The notes beneath the pieces are model-generated. The model ran no database searches. It worked only from the letters and a program-made list of their open reading frames with translations, and had not been told where the DNA came from. Made by a program: the position numbers and the translations under genes. DNA of 60,000 bases from Adiantum capillus-veneris (lineage: Eukaryota; Streptophyta; Polypodiopsida; Polypodiales; Pteridaceae): the NCBI GenBank assembly GCA_014529385.2, contig CM043965.1, forward strand, positions 62,023,933-62,083,932. Reading direction: 5' to 3'. Positions 24,854 to 36,338 of the stretch are shown here, in pieces (position 1 is the first letter of the stretch; each line of letters begins with the position of its first letter).

Positions 24854-26352
24854 TGTCATAAAAACTATTATTTAATTCTCCCAAATGATTTTCTCATGTT
24901 AATTTGATCATTTAATATGGGGAGGTACCAAGGGAGTAAAAGCTAGTATATTGGTAAGGCTGCCAGACAGGGATTCAAAGGGGAAAGTCTGCAAAAGAGA
25001 AATGTGCATCAATGGAGCTTAAAAGACCTAAGGTTCAGTTCCAGTAAGACTTCCATAGGCTATGGTTCCAAAATCTAAATTAATAAGTCCAATGGCCAAA
25101 AGGGGAAAAATTGGATGGTTATGGGAAGACTAAAAAGTCTTCCCACATTCCTAGGAAGGAGGGGGAGATCCCTAAAGGTAAGGTAAGAGACATAAACATA
25201 CACACACTCCAAAGCTCTCCCTTTACACAAAGGGAATAATGGACACATGGTAGGCTCCTAGCCCAGATGTCCCCAAACTCCCCTAAAATCCTATTGGATG
25301 GCCATAGAGGAGGAACAACGGGAACTAGGCTAGAGTAAAATTAGTCTAATCAATATAAAAATGCTTGATAAAAGAACCAACAGAAATTAATCTCCCTAGA
25401 AGACTATTGGACAGTCTACCAAGGGGTCCAATGAGCATCCAGCAGCCCAATGGCTTGCTTGATTCCTGTTGGCCAAAAGACTAAAAGGTCCAATGAGAGT
25501 TTAAATAAATTATTTTAATTACCTAAAGCTCTCACAAAAGGGGAAAGGGCGACACTTGTCACAAGGCTATCAACTATGGTTCTTAATTGTTACTGGATAA
25601 GCTCTGCAGGAGCCAATGGGAAGCCAGCAAGAGCAAATGGGAAGAGGGGTCAACCAAGAAGAGAGAGAGGTTTGTATTTTAGACTAACCAATTTTTGCTA
25701 CATACACACACTACTCATGTGTTGAGCAAGAACTCCATCTCCTTCTCCAAGCATTGAGAAGCAGAGGCCTACACCAACAACTCTTGGCTATGGAATGCAA
25801 ATCCAACCAAGAGCCAAGATTCAATGGCATGCTCATCTCCTCCACCATGCTAATTACTAAGCTAATTAGAGTGATTATGTGAGGAGAATACTTCTTTCTT
25901 GTAAGATACATCTTCTTCCTCTCAATCTTTCCTCATTCCCTGCTAGCTCTCACCATCTTTGAAGGTGTGTGAGGTCTTGGGACTAAGGCTAGGCCAATTA
26001 GGTGTGTTTTTCAATCATAGTTTGCTGCATGAAGCTTCCATCTTCATTGCACCAACGAGTTTTGTCAAGGAACACAGAGATTGTATTGTACAAAAGTCTG
26101 CCTTGATGGGAGAAGCCATAATACAAAGCCTTTTTGGAGGGGGGACTGGCTCCATGTAAGTGGTCCTCAATTGTTGTCAATTGTTCTATTTCTCTCTCTT
26201 TTCAAGTATTGTCTATGCCCAAATAGCTAGATATAATTCCTATCTTGCTTTCTTCAACTAAGTACTCTCATTAGGAACTTGTTCTTAATGAAATGCTCAC
26301 TATGTTATCATTTTCCTCTACACACAAGCTACTAGTGCATTAAATGTTTACA
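24854..26352 (+). mobile_element. Solo LTR, 1,499 bases, GAGAA target duplication
   Basis: Starts tgtcataaaaactatt and ends aaatgtttaca, giving TG...CA. It is flanked by gagaa at 24,849-24,853 and 26,353-26,357. Copy B shows the uninterrupted site (gtagagaagataaag near 57,515). Its first 75 bases resemble the start of the copy A LTR but in opposite orientation, so it belongs to the same or a close family. No internal coding region remains: it is the expected product of LTR-LTR recombination. Confidence 0.88.
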
Positions 26353-26690
26353 GAGAAGATAAAGTATCTGTTTCTTAGTGGGTACAGGGTCCCTTTTTAC
26401 CCTACGACATCATCCCAAAATGGATGACTAATCTATTTGGTGCTTGGAGACCTAGTTGTCGCAAGCATGTCTGCTCTTTAGTCCATGTCATACTTCCAAA
26501 GTAGAGTGACAAGTTCTACTTGGTGTTTGGGAGATGTCGTCACCACAAACATGATCCTAAGCATGCATACTTCTTAATTTTTGTGCACAATAAAAGAAAG
26601 AATGAGTTCTAAGACAAAAACGTTGTTCATTTAAAATGCTTACTCTAAGGCATCATTGTAAGCATTGACAAGGTTCATATTATCCTTAAG

Positions 26691-27320
26691 CTAGGTTCCT
26701 TGCATCCATCTAGCATCTTTAAAAGGATAATTCTTAAACTTAATAAGATATCGTTGGAAAATCTTACCGTTTCTTAATACCTTGTCTTCATGTCGTAGGA
26801 TGGACTCAGATTGAAGTACTTTTTCTTGATCTTCAATTTTTGGAGGGTCTGCAACTATTGCTTCTTTTCGTGGCGCTCTTTCGTAAGGCTTAAGTAGGCT
26901 CCCATGGAAAATATTATGCATGAGCCAATGGTTGGGCAGCTTTAATTGATAAGCTATCTCATTGATTGGCTTAAGAAATTAAAAAGGACCATAGTATCTT
27001 TTTGCTAGTTCAGCATAATACTCTTGGTGGCCCAATCATTTTTCTTAAAGGGTAAGGCTCTTTTGTGCTTATTAGCAGCAGCCCTTTTTGCCTTTGCTCT
27101 GAGATGGATATAACCTCTTTAATATTTGAAAAAGATTCTTATGAGTCTCAGCTATATTCATCAGCATATCGAAGATCTTCCCATGTACTTTAAGTAGTAA
27201 GGGACTTTTGGATCTTCCCTCTTTAACCTCGAAAGGTGTTTTCCCCATAGAAGTATGTACAATGTCATTGTACGCATACTCTATAAGAGGTAAGTACTTC
27301 TCTCATTTGAGAACTTTGAT
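26691..27320 (-). pseudogene. Gypsy copy A: integrase C-terminal part and chromodomain
   Basis: Minus-strand coding relic. The frame 26,921-26,691 reads like the end of a chromovirus pol: an F-H-G-S-L-L-K-P-Y motif from the integrase tail, then a chromodomain with E-S-I-L-R-H, V-L-R-N-G-K and Y-L-I-K-F-K-N-Y-P segments. Chromodomains direct insertion towards marked chromatin. The piece is the continuation of the integrase at 55,631-56,039, from which it was separated by the giant retrotransposon. It lacks about 65 bases (near 27,038) that copy B retains. Stops interrupt the region between 26,930 and 27,320. Confidence 0.75.
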
Positions 27321-28245
27321 TGTTAGCAGGAAGCTAACACGGATACCATTTTTCAGAGTTCTCTTTGTAAAACACTTATTATTTTGATAAATCGAGAATA
27401 TTGTAACTCCCATTTTCTCAGATAAGCTTTGTAATAAATGAGCCGGGGCTACAAGCTTCCAAATTGTATCAACTTGTCATTACCCAACTTTGGTAGAACT
27501 CCATATTATTAGTTTTGACCACCCAAAAACCTTGGCTAAGGTATAAAAGCCAATTTTTGTAAGTTTTTTATAAGTTTTGGATAATGAAATACACATCGTG
27601 AGCTAACGGTGCTCAGTTCTCTCCTTCTCACGCTTCCTACTTCCTCCCCAGTTGTCACATTGTAGTCGTGTTTGTTGCATTGCAACCGCAATTAAGAGCT
27701 CTACTCATTGACGTAAGCAGTTCACAATAATTCGTAGCTTTTGGCGTCGCCGAGAGACCCACGGTCTAATTTCATCATAAGTAGGAATTTACACTTTCAA
27801 ATCAAAAACTAAGCATAGGTGAGGTATTGGGACATCATTGCTAAGCATTTAGATGTATTCTGTGTCAAAAACGACTAGGTCAAAAATCCACTGCTGTTAA
27901 TAATCGCGATTTTGAAACTTGACCTAAAGTGGGATTTGAGACCATAAGCATGTCTGCTTAGGTCTTATAAACATGTCCTAGAAGTTTCGTTACGTTTGTA
28001 TGTCATTTGATGTTGTAACGGATGTGATTTGTTTGTCGATGAGCGATTGGCTTTTGGTGATTTCAGTCACTTGAGTGTAGCTTGAGTTAGATGCAAGTTG
28101 TTGGTTGTTTTCCAAGAGATTGACAACCTCTTGTAGCCTCTGTGCACTAGTCGAGTCAGGTTCATCCCATGGATTGACAATTTAATCGTGGTTCTCGCTA
28201 ATACTGCAATAAGATAGGATGGTGAGGTTAGACATGTGTCCCACA
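27321..28245 (+). repeat. 5' LTR of giant retrotransposon
   Basis: Begins tgttagcaggaagctaac and ends gtgtcccaca. It matches the 3' LTR through its length, for example ataatgaaatacac, ttcatcccatggattgac and ggttctcgctaatactgc. A TATA box (tataaaag) lies at 27,542-27,549, suitable for starting the genomic transcript. A half-copy of the dyad motif found in the leader (gttaataatcgcgat) lies at 27,896-27,910. Confidence 0.93.
27542..27549 (+). promoter_or_regulatory. LTR TATA box
   Basis: tataaaag in the context aaggtataaaagcc. The same box is conserved in the 3' LTR at 54,945-54,952. Conservation in both LTRs supports a promoter role. Confidence 0.65.
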
Positions 28246-28247
28246 TT

Positions 28248-28272
28248 TGCCGCCACTGCGGGGATCGAAGAG
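28248..28272 (+). other. Primer-binding site, tRNA-Asp-like
   Basis: Directly after the LTR end comes tgccgccactgc followed by ggggatcgaa. The second part is the complement of a tRNA T-arm. Overall it resembles, with several mismatches, the complement of the plant tRNA-Asp 3' end used by Athila-type elements. The tRNA assignment is tentative. Confidence 0.55.
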
Positions 28273-30200
28273 ACCTAAACTAAGGAAAAACACGAGCGTC
28301 TTGTGAAGTTATCCTTAAACTTCCTCTAGGATCGCCTAGAGTTCAAAACTTTCTTTTAGAAACCGCATAGCTTAAGATTGTCGTCTTTTGCTGTGTAGAG
28401 GTAGCTTGGAAGTAATCGTACTTGTTGAGTGCCTTTAGGATTGTAAGATTGTAGAAATAGATCAGGATTTTGAGAATGATTAGTAGAAGAGACAAGTCTT
28501 AAGATCAGTGCTCAGAAAACCATAAAAGACAAGAAAACGAGTGGTTGTGGACACTTTTCACAACCCCATTGCATGAGAATCTAGGAGTAGGGTAAGTAGA
28601 ATCCGAGGTGGATTTTAGATCATTGCTCTCTCTGAAAGAATCAAGTGTGAATTGTTATTGGAAGTTGCAAAATTTTAGGTCTACAGCTAGAAATAGCTCG
28701 TAAAGACTCAAAACCACTCAATCCGACTGGAGAGTAAGCTTAAAAGTTGTCTAAACCAGTTGGTAAGCTCAAAGACATTTCGAGGTAAAAATTTTAAGAG
28801 TTAGCCAAAACTCAGATTATTTACTTTTTCTTGATATTTTAGGCCAAATTAAGTTTTTATTTGATTCATAGGCTTAAAATAGCTCATATAAAGACTATCT
28901 TTGAAAAAATTGCAAAAAAGTGTTCATTTCAAGCCTGAAGTTAATAATCGTGATTATTAACTTTCTGTTCCAAATTGACCAAGGTTCGTACCATTGACTC
29001 ATTGCATGTGTACAAACAACTTTTGTAAAGGCCCAAAAGATTTGGATCACCAAACTGGCAAAAAACTGGGTAAAAACTAAAGTTTGTACTGTCTTTTTGA
29101 ATCTTGAGTGTAAATTGGAAAAAAATTTGCCCAAATTTGTTGAAATGTGATTCATAGGCTTATATTGATGTGGTACATGCTCAGTTGACCAAAAATGCAA
29201 AAAGTTGTCAGATGTAAATAATCGTGATTATTTACATATATCCCATTTTTCAACTTTTTTGACCAAGTCAGCATACCACTAGTTTTACCATGTTGTAATA
29301 AGCCCACAAACCAAATTTGGTAAGATTTGGATCACTGGATTGAAAATTGTGACCAATTTGCAAAGTTAGTCTGCAGACAGAAAATTGATGACCATTTGAC
29401 CAAAAAATTATCCAAACTTGATGACACTTGGCTAGTGACCTTAACTTGAGGTGCTTAACAGTTTGTGTCAAAGTTGGGGCAAAAAGTTACAAAAATTTAG
29501 CTAGAGTAAGTAATCGCTATTATTTACATCTGCTTCAAAACTTGAGAAATTTGCACATTTGAGTACACCACAAAGTCAAGCATATCAAGTAGACCTCACA
29601 AATCAATTTTGGTGAAATTTGGATCACAAAAGTGAGAGCTAAGCCAGATTCTTGAAATCAGAGTCTACGGACACAAAACAGTTGATAAACTTGATCAGAT
29701 TTTTTCCAAACTTGTTGAAACTTATCCAGGGACTTTAACAAGTTGTATACTTGCCAAACCAATCCAAAAAGTGCAAAAATTTAACAAAAGTAAATAATCG
29801 TGATTATTTACTACTGCTATCCAGCGATATCAATTTTGACTTTTGAACTTATACAGTGCTAGAACAACATAATACAAAGCCACCGGGCAATTTTGGGTTC
29901 AATCGGATCAAAATTGGTACAGGTTCACTCAGTTTCCAGGGTGCAGATTAAACCTTTGATTTTTTGCTAAAATCAAATTTTGACTCGCATAGCTCGATTA
30001 GAAGTGATACACAGAGAACAATCACGAGAGTTAGAAAAAACTCTATTGTCTTTATAGAAGAATAGCTAACTTGATCAAATTTGTACAGGAATCAAGTTGT
30101 AGACAAGGAATCAGTGGCTTGACAGAAAGTTGCAATCTAATCAAGTGGAAATTGACGACAAGTCAATTCAAAGGTGAGTACTCTATCCAGGGCTTCATAA
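28273..30200 (+). other. Untranslated leader with dyad repeats
   Basis: There is no coding region in these 1.9 kb. Instead four copies of a 22-base dyad occur at 28,940-28,961, 29,214-29,235, 29,506-29,527 and 29,790-29,811. The arms are gtaaataatc and gattatttac around a two-base centre. About 80-100 bases after each dyad a second weakly conserved block recurs (gcccacaaa, caaatttgg, atttggatcac), so the leader is a degenerate tandem array with a period of about 275-290 bases. A TATA-like ctatataaacc ends the region at about 30,202-30,212. Confidence 0.8.
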
Positions 30201-32697
30201 ATCTATATAAACCTTAAATCTATTCGTGTACTAGGAACTCAGGGCATACTTGGAGAAACTTCCAGTAGAGTATCCACCGAAGAAAGCGTGAATCAAGGCA
30301 ATTCCTTGCACACAATTCTTGAAGAAGTCTCAAACACTTTTTCAAATTCAACATTTGAAATGTATTCTTACTCGACTCACTCGGAAACCGGAACGACAAT
30401 GCGCTATAAGCATATACTCTCCTTTTACAAGACTAACCGCCATGGAGCCCAGGTTTACTTGGACCCTAACAAGGAGTATGCTATTCGCATTGATGACCAT
30501 GGTATTGAGTTTGAAGAAGAGATTAGGGCAAACAAACAAGGAAAAATGTAGATAGACAGAAATGGAACTTAGTATGTACAAGTCAAAGACCCTGATGTGG
30601 TAGACAAATGGGGGTTAGAAGTAAACACCATAATCCCAAATATCTCAGCAAAAGAAGGACCACCAACTTTAGAATTCGAGGGATACGATCAAGTAGATTT
30701 GAGGCCTTTGAAACGGCTTAGTACTGATAATCCTAGGATCGGAGTCTATTGTTGGGAAGATAGAAACATAAAAGATCTTCTGTGGACTTCGCATGCCAAA
30801 CCAGGACAACTAACGGCCATGAAGATCATCTATATCTTCAAGATCAAAGATAAGGGATTAGCAGACCTACCAACCTACCTGTTTAGGGATTGTTATAACA
30901 ACACCTTTGTTATGATGACTCCTGAGGAGGTAGAACAAACCAAATACCAAGGGTATTCCATACGGGACTGGATATTGGGACAAGGACCAGAAACCATTCC
31001 AAGAGATGAACACCGTGAGAGATCATCTGAGAGTAATGTTAAGAAACCAGAAACCACCTCATCACATAGAAAACCGGGTGACACTAAGGCCACTCCAGGG
31101 CTACATGAGTCACTATTTCCAACAGACTGGTTTGAAGGACTCGGAACAGAACCAACTGCCAGGAGACCGGGAGTTGAACCAAACACACGTGTCATACCAG
31201 GTGATTTTCAAAATTGGGTAAGAAAATACAGTGGATCAGGGGATCCATACGACCACTTAGCAAGGTTTAAGCAAGTTCTAAGAGCAGAACGTATATTCGA
31301 TTTCCATACTCAATTCGAGGGATTTGGAATGACATTAGAAGGAAAATCATTGACATGGTTCCAAAACATTCCACCAAGGTCAATCATGGACTTGAACACA
31401 TTAGCTCAGGGATTTGTAGTTGCTTGTTCCAAAACGGGGATCAAACATAATACGGTAGCTCAAATCTACAGCTTTAAACAGAAACATGGTGAGTCTGTTA
31501 GGGATTGTGCAACTCGAATGAAACAATACATTGCCAGATGCCCAGGGCTAGAGATGCCTGCAGAAGAACAACTCGTACCATTATTTCTAGAGGGACTGCT
31601 AAACAAAGAACTTCATGCTATACTCTATAGTAAAAAGCATACAACCCTAGAAGATGCTATTGACTTAGAAGACAATTGTGATGTTTTTAACAAATAAGAT
31701 GTCCCTAAGGATAACCAAAGCAAGAAAACAGCATCCACTAAACCAGCACAAGTGGGAACGGCTGCTGCAGCACCACTTTCAGCCATAGAAGACATGCTCA
31801 AAAGGATGAATGACATGATGAACAACATGCACAAAGCACCTATGAGGGGACCAGGACAAGGGATACCTCAACAGGGACAACCAATTAGCCCACAAAAATG
31901 GTGCGCAATTGAGGATAAATGGACCAACCATGAGACCCACGAGTGCTACTTCAGACCAAAGTATGATGGGAATGTTCAATATGTGCCCATGAGTCCACAA
32001 GGACAACCCATGTACAAATATCAGCCTAATATGGCCCAAGCTCAAAGACCACCATTGGGTATGGAAAGACCTCAACCTGTGTTGGGACAACAACCTCCGT
32101 ATCCAGGACATAATGGAGTGCCTGTAAAGTACATGCACTCCGAAGGAGTCATAGATGAACAAGCATTAGTACCTGTTACACCCTATGCGGAGCCTAGTCC
32201 ATCTACAGTAATGGTAGAAGGAGATTGGTATAATTCACACCCACCACCAATGGAAGAAATCGTGACTTATGCTCCACCACAGCTCGCACCAATGTATTAT
32301 GTAGCTAATCAAGGTGTCAGACCTCCCATGGTAAGACCCATGATTAAGCCAAGAACAGGAAGCTGTCATAACTGTGGTGCAGATGATCACTAGAAAAATG
32401 AATGTCCAGATCCTGACAAAAACCTCAAACCAGTTGAAGCCTATTGCATACAATGTTGCAAAAAGGGAGGACACTTTTCAGAAGATTGTCCTAAAAATCC
32501 TTTAAACAAGGGTAAAACAGTAATAAACGTAGTCCAAGTGATACCTAGTAGCTCATCAGTGAGTGAACGGATTGTTCCAATCAAGGTCATCACTAGAGCC
32601 CAGGCCAAGAAAAAGAAAAACAAGTCCTCTGATGATTCGGAATATACGAAAGCTTCCTCTCAAAGAATCAAAAGAAGCAAAGTAAAAGATATGAGAT
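30201..32697 (+). pseudogene. gag of giant retrotransposon
   Basis: Gag forms the particle and packages RNA. A single frame (frame 3) runs from about 30,201 to 32,697, broken only by isolated stops (30,549, 30,573, 31,695, 32,391, 32,697). No ATG opens it; the first candidate codon is a GTG at 30,288, so the true start may be supplied by splicing. The core around 31,200-31,690 is the classical retrotransposon gag helix region (F-Q-N-W-V-R-K-Y through W-F-Q-N-I-P-P to E-S-V-R-D-C). A Pro/Gln/Met-rich linker follows. Two CCHC knuckles are at 32,362-32,403 (C-x2-C-x4-H-x4-C, with a stop replacing one residue) and 32,447-32,490. A Lys/Arg-rich tail follows. An extra N-terminal domain of about 300 residues precedes the gag core and is not recognised. 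Confidence 0.82.
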
Positions 32698-34230
32698 GAG
32701 AAACAAAAACAACGAATTGAAATCGAGGAGAAAGCAAAAAAGCTATTCTAGGAAAAGTTGAAAGAAACTAGAAGTGAAATCAAGGAAACAAGCATGAAAT
32801 CTGGAGGATCCATTCTGGTTGATAAAATTTTTGAGCCTATTAATGCCGCATTAGAAGCCTACCAAGCAGGACTTAAAGTAGGCCAAAACATGAAAAACAA
32901 ATGGAAAAACCATCCTTCTCCAGACATGGAAGCAGCTAAGCTGGAAGCTTATCAAAATTTGGTAAGAATCACGCAAGAAATGCTGGAAAACAAAAACCCA
33001 AGCTTGAAAGTATCGCAAAACCTGAAGAGCTTGTGATAAGAGACACTAAAGAAAAATCTGATGTGGTGGCAGAACCCCACCTTGAAACAAAAGAACCAGA
33101 ACTTATAGTGCCGGACAGCAAAGATGCCTGAGACGGAATTCCATTCGTAGAGGAAGACTGGCCAAGATACTTATGGAAAAAAGTGAAAGAGATCAATGAT
33201 GGGAGCCTAACTCTAAAGTCAGCTCCTATAGAGGAAGTCTGGTTGGATAACCTACCTTCTAATGTGAACATGGATGTACAATCCTTGTACGAGGATTGCG
33301 GATCTGAAGCTTCAGTAATGTCAAAACCATACCCATGAGAGATGATGCGAAACCAAGTAGACAAAGGCCATATACGTATAATGGAACATTTGCCAGGAAG
33401 ATAAAAGAAGAGATTGAAAAACTAAAGGAAGCCAAGTTCATTTACAAAATTGAACACAGAGATTGGGTGTCTCCAATTGTGGTAGTACCCAAGAAGAATA
33501 AAAAATTATGAGTGTGTGTTAATCTCAAAAAGGTGAATGCAGCTAACATTAGGGACAGCTTTCCTCTTCCAATCACTGACCATGTTTTAGAATGAGTTGC
33601 AAGAAAAGAAGCTTACAGCTTCTTAGATGGCTTTTTGGGATACAATCAACTTTTGGTTGACCCAAAAGATCAGCATAAAACTGCTTTGCAACAGAATGGG
33701 GTATATTTGCCTATCGGGTTATGCCGTTTGGGTTAACTAATGCTCCAACCACATTTCAAAGGTTGATGAGCCATGCTTTCAAAGAATATCTTAGGAAATT
33801 CTTAAAAGTATATACGGATGATCTATGCGTACATTCATCAATCCAGGCTGATCATCTTGAACATCTCAAAAAGGTATTCGAAAAATGTAGACTTTATAGG
33901 ATTTGCTTAAATCCTGAAAAGGGCACATTCATGGGTAGACAAGGAAAAATTCTTGGACATATAGTGTCTAAAAATGGCATAGCTACTGATATTGAGAAGA
34001 TTCGTGTCATTGCTGATTTGCCTAGACCAACAATAGTCAAGGGGGTATAAGCCTTCATGGGGCATTGTGGATATTACCGACGGTTCATCTACATGTACGC
34101 TATAATTGTAAAACCCATGTATAGCTTGATTACACACTTTGAATGGACCGAGGCATGTGAAGAATCCTTCATGAGCAAGCTCTCACCTCAGCACCAGTAT
34201 TGAAAGCACCAGATTGGAATAAAGTATTCC
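32698..34230 (+). pseudogene. Reverse transcriptase region of giant retrotransposon
   Basis: After a Lys/Glu-rich linker (frame 1, 32,758-33,036, coiled-coil-like) the reverse transcriptase runs from about 33,335 to 34,130. Readable landmarks are S-P-I-V-V-V-P-K-K, F-P-L-P, A-Y-S-F-L-D, M-P-F-G-L-T-N-A-P-T-T-F-Q, the catalytic Y-T-D-D at 33,811-33,822, L-G-H-I-V-S-K-N-G-I and the thumb G-Y-Y-R-R-F. Stops and indels near 33,510, 33,593, 33,700 and 34,048 inactivate it. No protease sits between gag and RT, where Ty3/gypsy elements normally have it. Confidence 0.85.
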
Positions 34231-34770
34231 ATGTACATGTAGATGCTTCCAAATTTTGTTATCGATTGTATACTAGCTCAACCAGGAGACGAGAAAATTG
34301 ACTTTCCTATTTCTTATGCTAGCCGACAATTGAACATGGCGGAAAAGAATTACACCACCACCGAAAGGGAAGGATTAGGAATGATCTATGCCGTTAAAAA
34401 GTATAGACATTACCTATTAGCCAACTTCTTTGTGGACCACCAAGCTTTGTTGTATTTGGTCAAGAAGCCATGCAGCACAGAAAGAATAGTGAAATGGTTC
34501 ATCATTCTTTTGGACTTTGATTTCACTGTGGTTGTAAAAAAGGGCACTACACATCAACGAGCACATCATTTGTCAAGGATTGTTTCAGGAGAATCACCTA
34601 AAGGGGTAGATGATGATCTTCCAGATGCCTATTTGTTCTCCGTGGAAATGATACCTCGATGGTCGGAAAACATTGTGTCATTGATGAAAATAGCTCAAGT
34701 GGATTCACAAATACCACTTCCTATCACGATCGGATTAATCGAGCAATTGGCTATGTTCAATTACTAGCTG
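34231..34770 (+). pseudogene. RNase H region of giant retrotransposon
   Basis: Frame 1. The stretch from Y-A-S-R-Q-L-N through the E in T-E-R-E-G-L-G-M-I-Y-A to D-H-Q-A-L-L-Y-L-V and H-H-L-S-R is the standard Ty3/gypsy RNase H. The first catalytic Asp lies just upstream around 34,240, where frames are damaged. I see only one RNase H here, so the dual RNase H of Tat/Ogre elements is not apparent, though the damaged stretch cannot exclude a remnant. Confidence 0.8.
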
Positions 34771-36338
34771 GCAAGATATACAAAAGAAATAGAGATGGGA
34801 TATTTTTCTTATACATTAATCCTGAAGAAAAACAAGAGTACCTAAGTCCAGCACTTGTTACCATAGTAGGACTTCACTTTGGGAAAGACCAAACGATGCA
34901 ACGAATCTTCAGACTTGGAGTATTTTGGCCACTATGAGAAGCGATGCTCGATCTTTTGTAAAGGATTGTCCTCAATGACAAAAAAAACACCCATACCTCA
35001 TGTAACATTGTTTCAAATGTCACCTATTCCTAAGTGGAGTAACTATCTGTTTACTTACTTATCGAGCCGAACATTTCCTGAGGATATGAGTAAACGCCAT
35101 CAAAGAGAAATTGAAACTGAAGCAAGAGACTATGCTCTTATTGGGAACCAATTGTATCGGAAAGGTAAGGATCAACATTTGCGTCTTTGTGCAAATGAAG
35201 ACGAGTATATTCCGATTATAGAACAAGCACATGTTGGATTAGCTAGAGGTCACTTTTCTAGTGAGACCACCGCAAGAGCAATCTTGATGGCAGGCATATG
35301 GTGGCCAACACTTTTTGTAGATGCTAAAGAATATGTTCAAAGGTGTGATGCTTGTCAACTAGTAAAAATGCCAACACGTGTAGATAGCATGCCCTTGAGA
35401 CCAATGATGGAGGCTAGAGCTTTAGCAAAATGGGGTATAGATTTTGTTGGGCCAATATAGCCACCTGCTTATAGAACCCAAGCTCAATATATCATTGTAG
35501 CTACGGACATTTGACCAAATGGATCGAGGCTAAAGCAACTCAAAAGAATGACGCTAGAACCACTACTGCATTATTATATGAGTATGTATTCACGAGATAT
35601 GGACTGCCAATAGAAATTGTCAGTGATCGGGGAACTCATTTCCTCAATGAGGTAATCGAGTATTTGCATAATGAGTTTATGGTCATCCATAACAAATCAG
35701 CTCCCTATCACCCACAAGCAAATGGACAAGTTGAGCATACGAATAAAATTCTTAGCTCAATGCCGACTAAAGTGGTTAGTTCAGGAAGGACAGATTGGGA
35801 AATGAATCTCCATGCTACTCTATGGGCTTATTGAGTTTCATTCAAAACAGCTTTAAATGCTACACCCTTTAACCTTGTTTATGGTCTTGATGCTATACTT
35901 CTAATAGAATTTCTATTTTCGACATTAAGGGTAGCACATAATCTTGAATGGACTGGACATGAATTGTCAGAAAGACTTGAAAATTTGGAAAAGCTAGATG
36001 AGCAAAGGCTAACTGTTGTAGCTCACATCTATGCACAAAAGCAGAAATAGAAACAGTTTTTTGATTCCCACTTAATTACAAAAATATTCAAGAAAGGGGA
36101 CTTACTTTTAGTCTATTCCCTTAAGCAACACATTCCCAAGTTTAAGAGGAAGAGAAACGGATCGTTTATCATTAAAGATGTATCTCCAATGGGAGCAGTA
36201 AAATTGTCCACCCTAGATGGTGAACCAATGGCTAATCGGATTAGTGGATGTTGTTTAAAGAAATACAATTTTCCGCTAACCAATGAATTGCTAGAAAGAA
36301 TGCATGCAGGCAAGCAAAGAAAGATTAAACTACAATAG
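34771..36338 (+). pseudogene. Integrase with two zinc-binding segments
   Basis: Integrase inserts the cDNA. A first zinc-binding-like segment lies at about 34,860-34,980 (H-F-G, T-M-Q-R-I-F, G-V-F-W-P, D-C-P-Q). A second, complete one is at about 35,230-35,365 (H-V-G, G-H-F, A-G-I-W-W-P-T, R-C-D-A-C-Q). The catalytic core follows, with acids in G-I-D-F-V-G, V-S-D-R-G-T-H-F (about 35,620) and G-Q-V-E-H-T (about 35,731). A K-K-G-D-L-L-L-V tail lies near 36,095. The core stays in frame 3 from 35,511 to 36,338 with single stops. Having two zinc-binding segments is unusual. Confidence 0.82.

Noticed and set aside
28940-29811. Riboswitch or tRNA-like structures in the retroelement leader
   Set aside because: The dyads are simple 10-base arms without a cloverleaf or known aptamer core; only a repeated dyad is supported.
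30288-30551. Independent small gene before gag
   Set aside because: It is in the same frame as gag with only point stops between, so it is the N-terminal part of the same broken gag.
31779-32162. Minus-strand open frames inside gag and the accessory block (also 52,402-53,082)
   Set aside because: Shadows of biased codon use on the plus strand; no motif and opposite to the evident coding strand.
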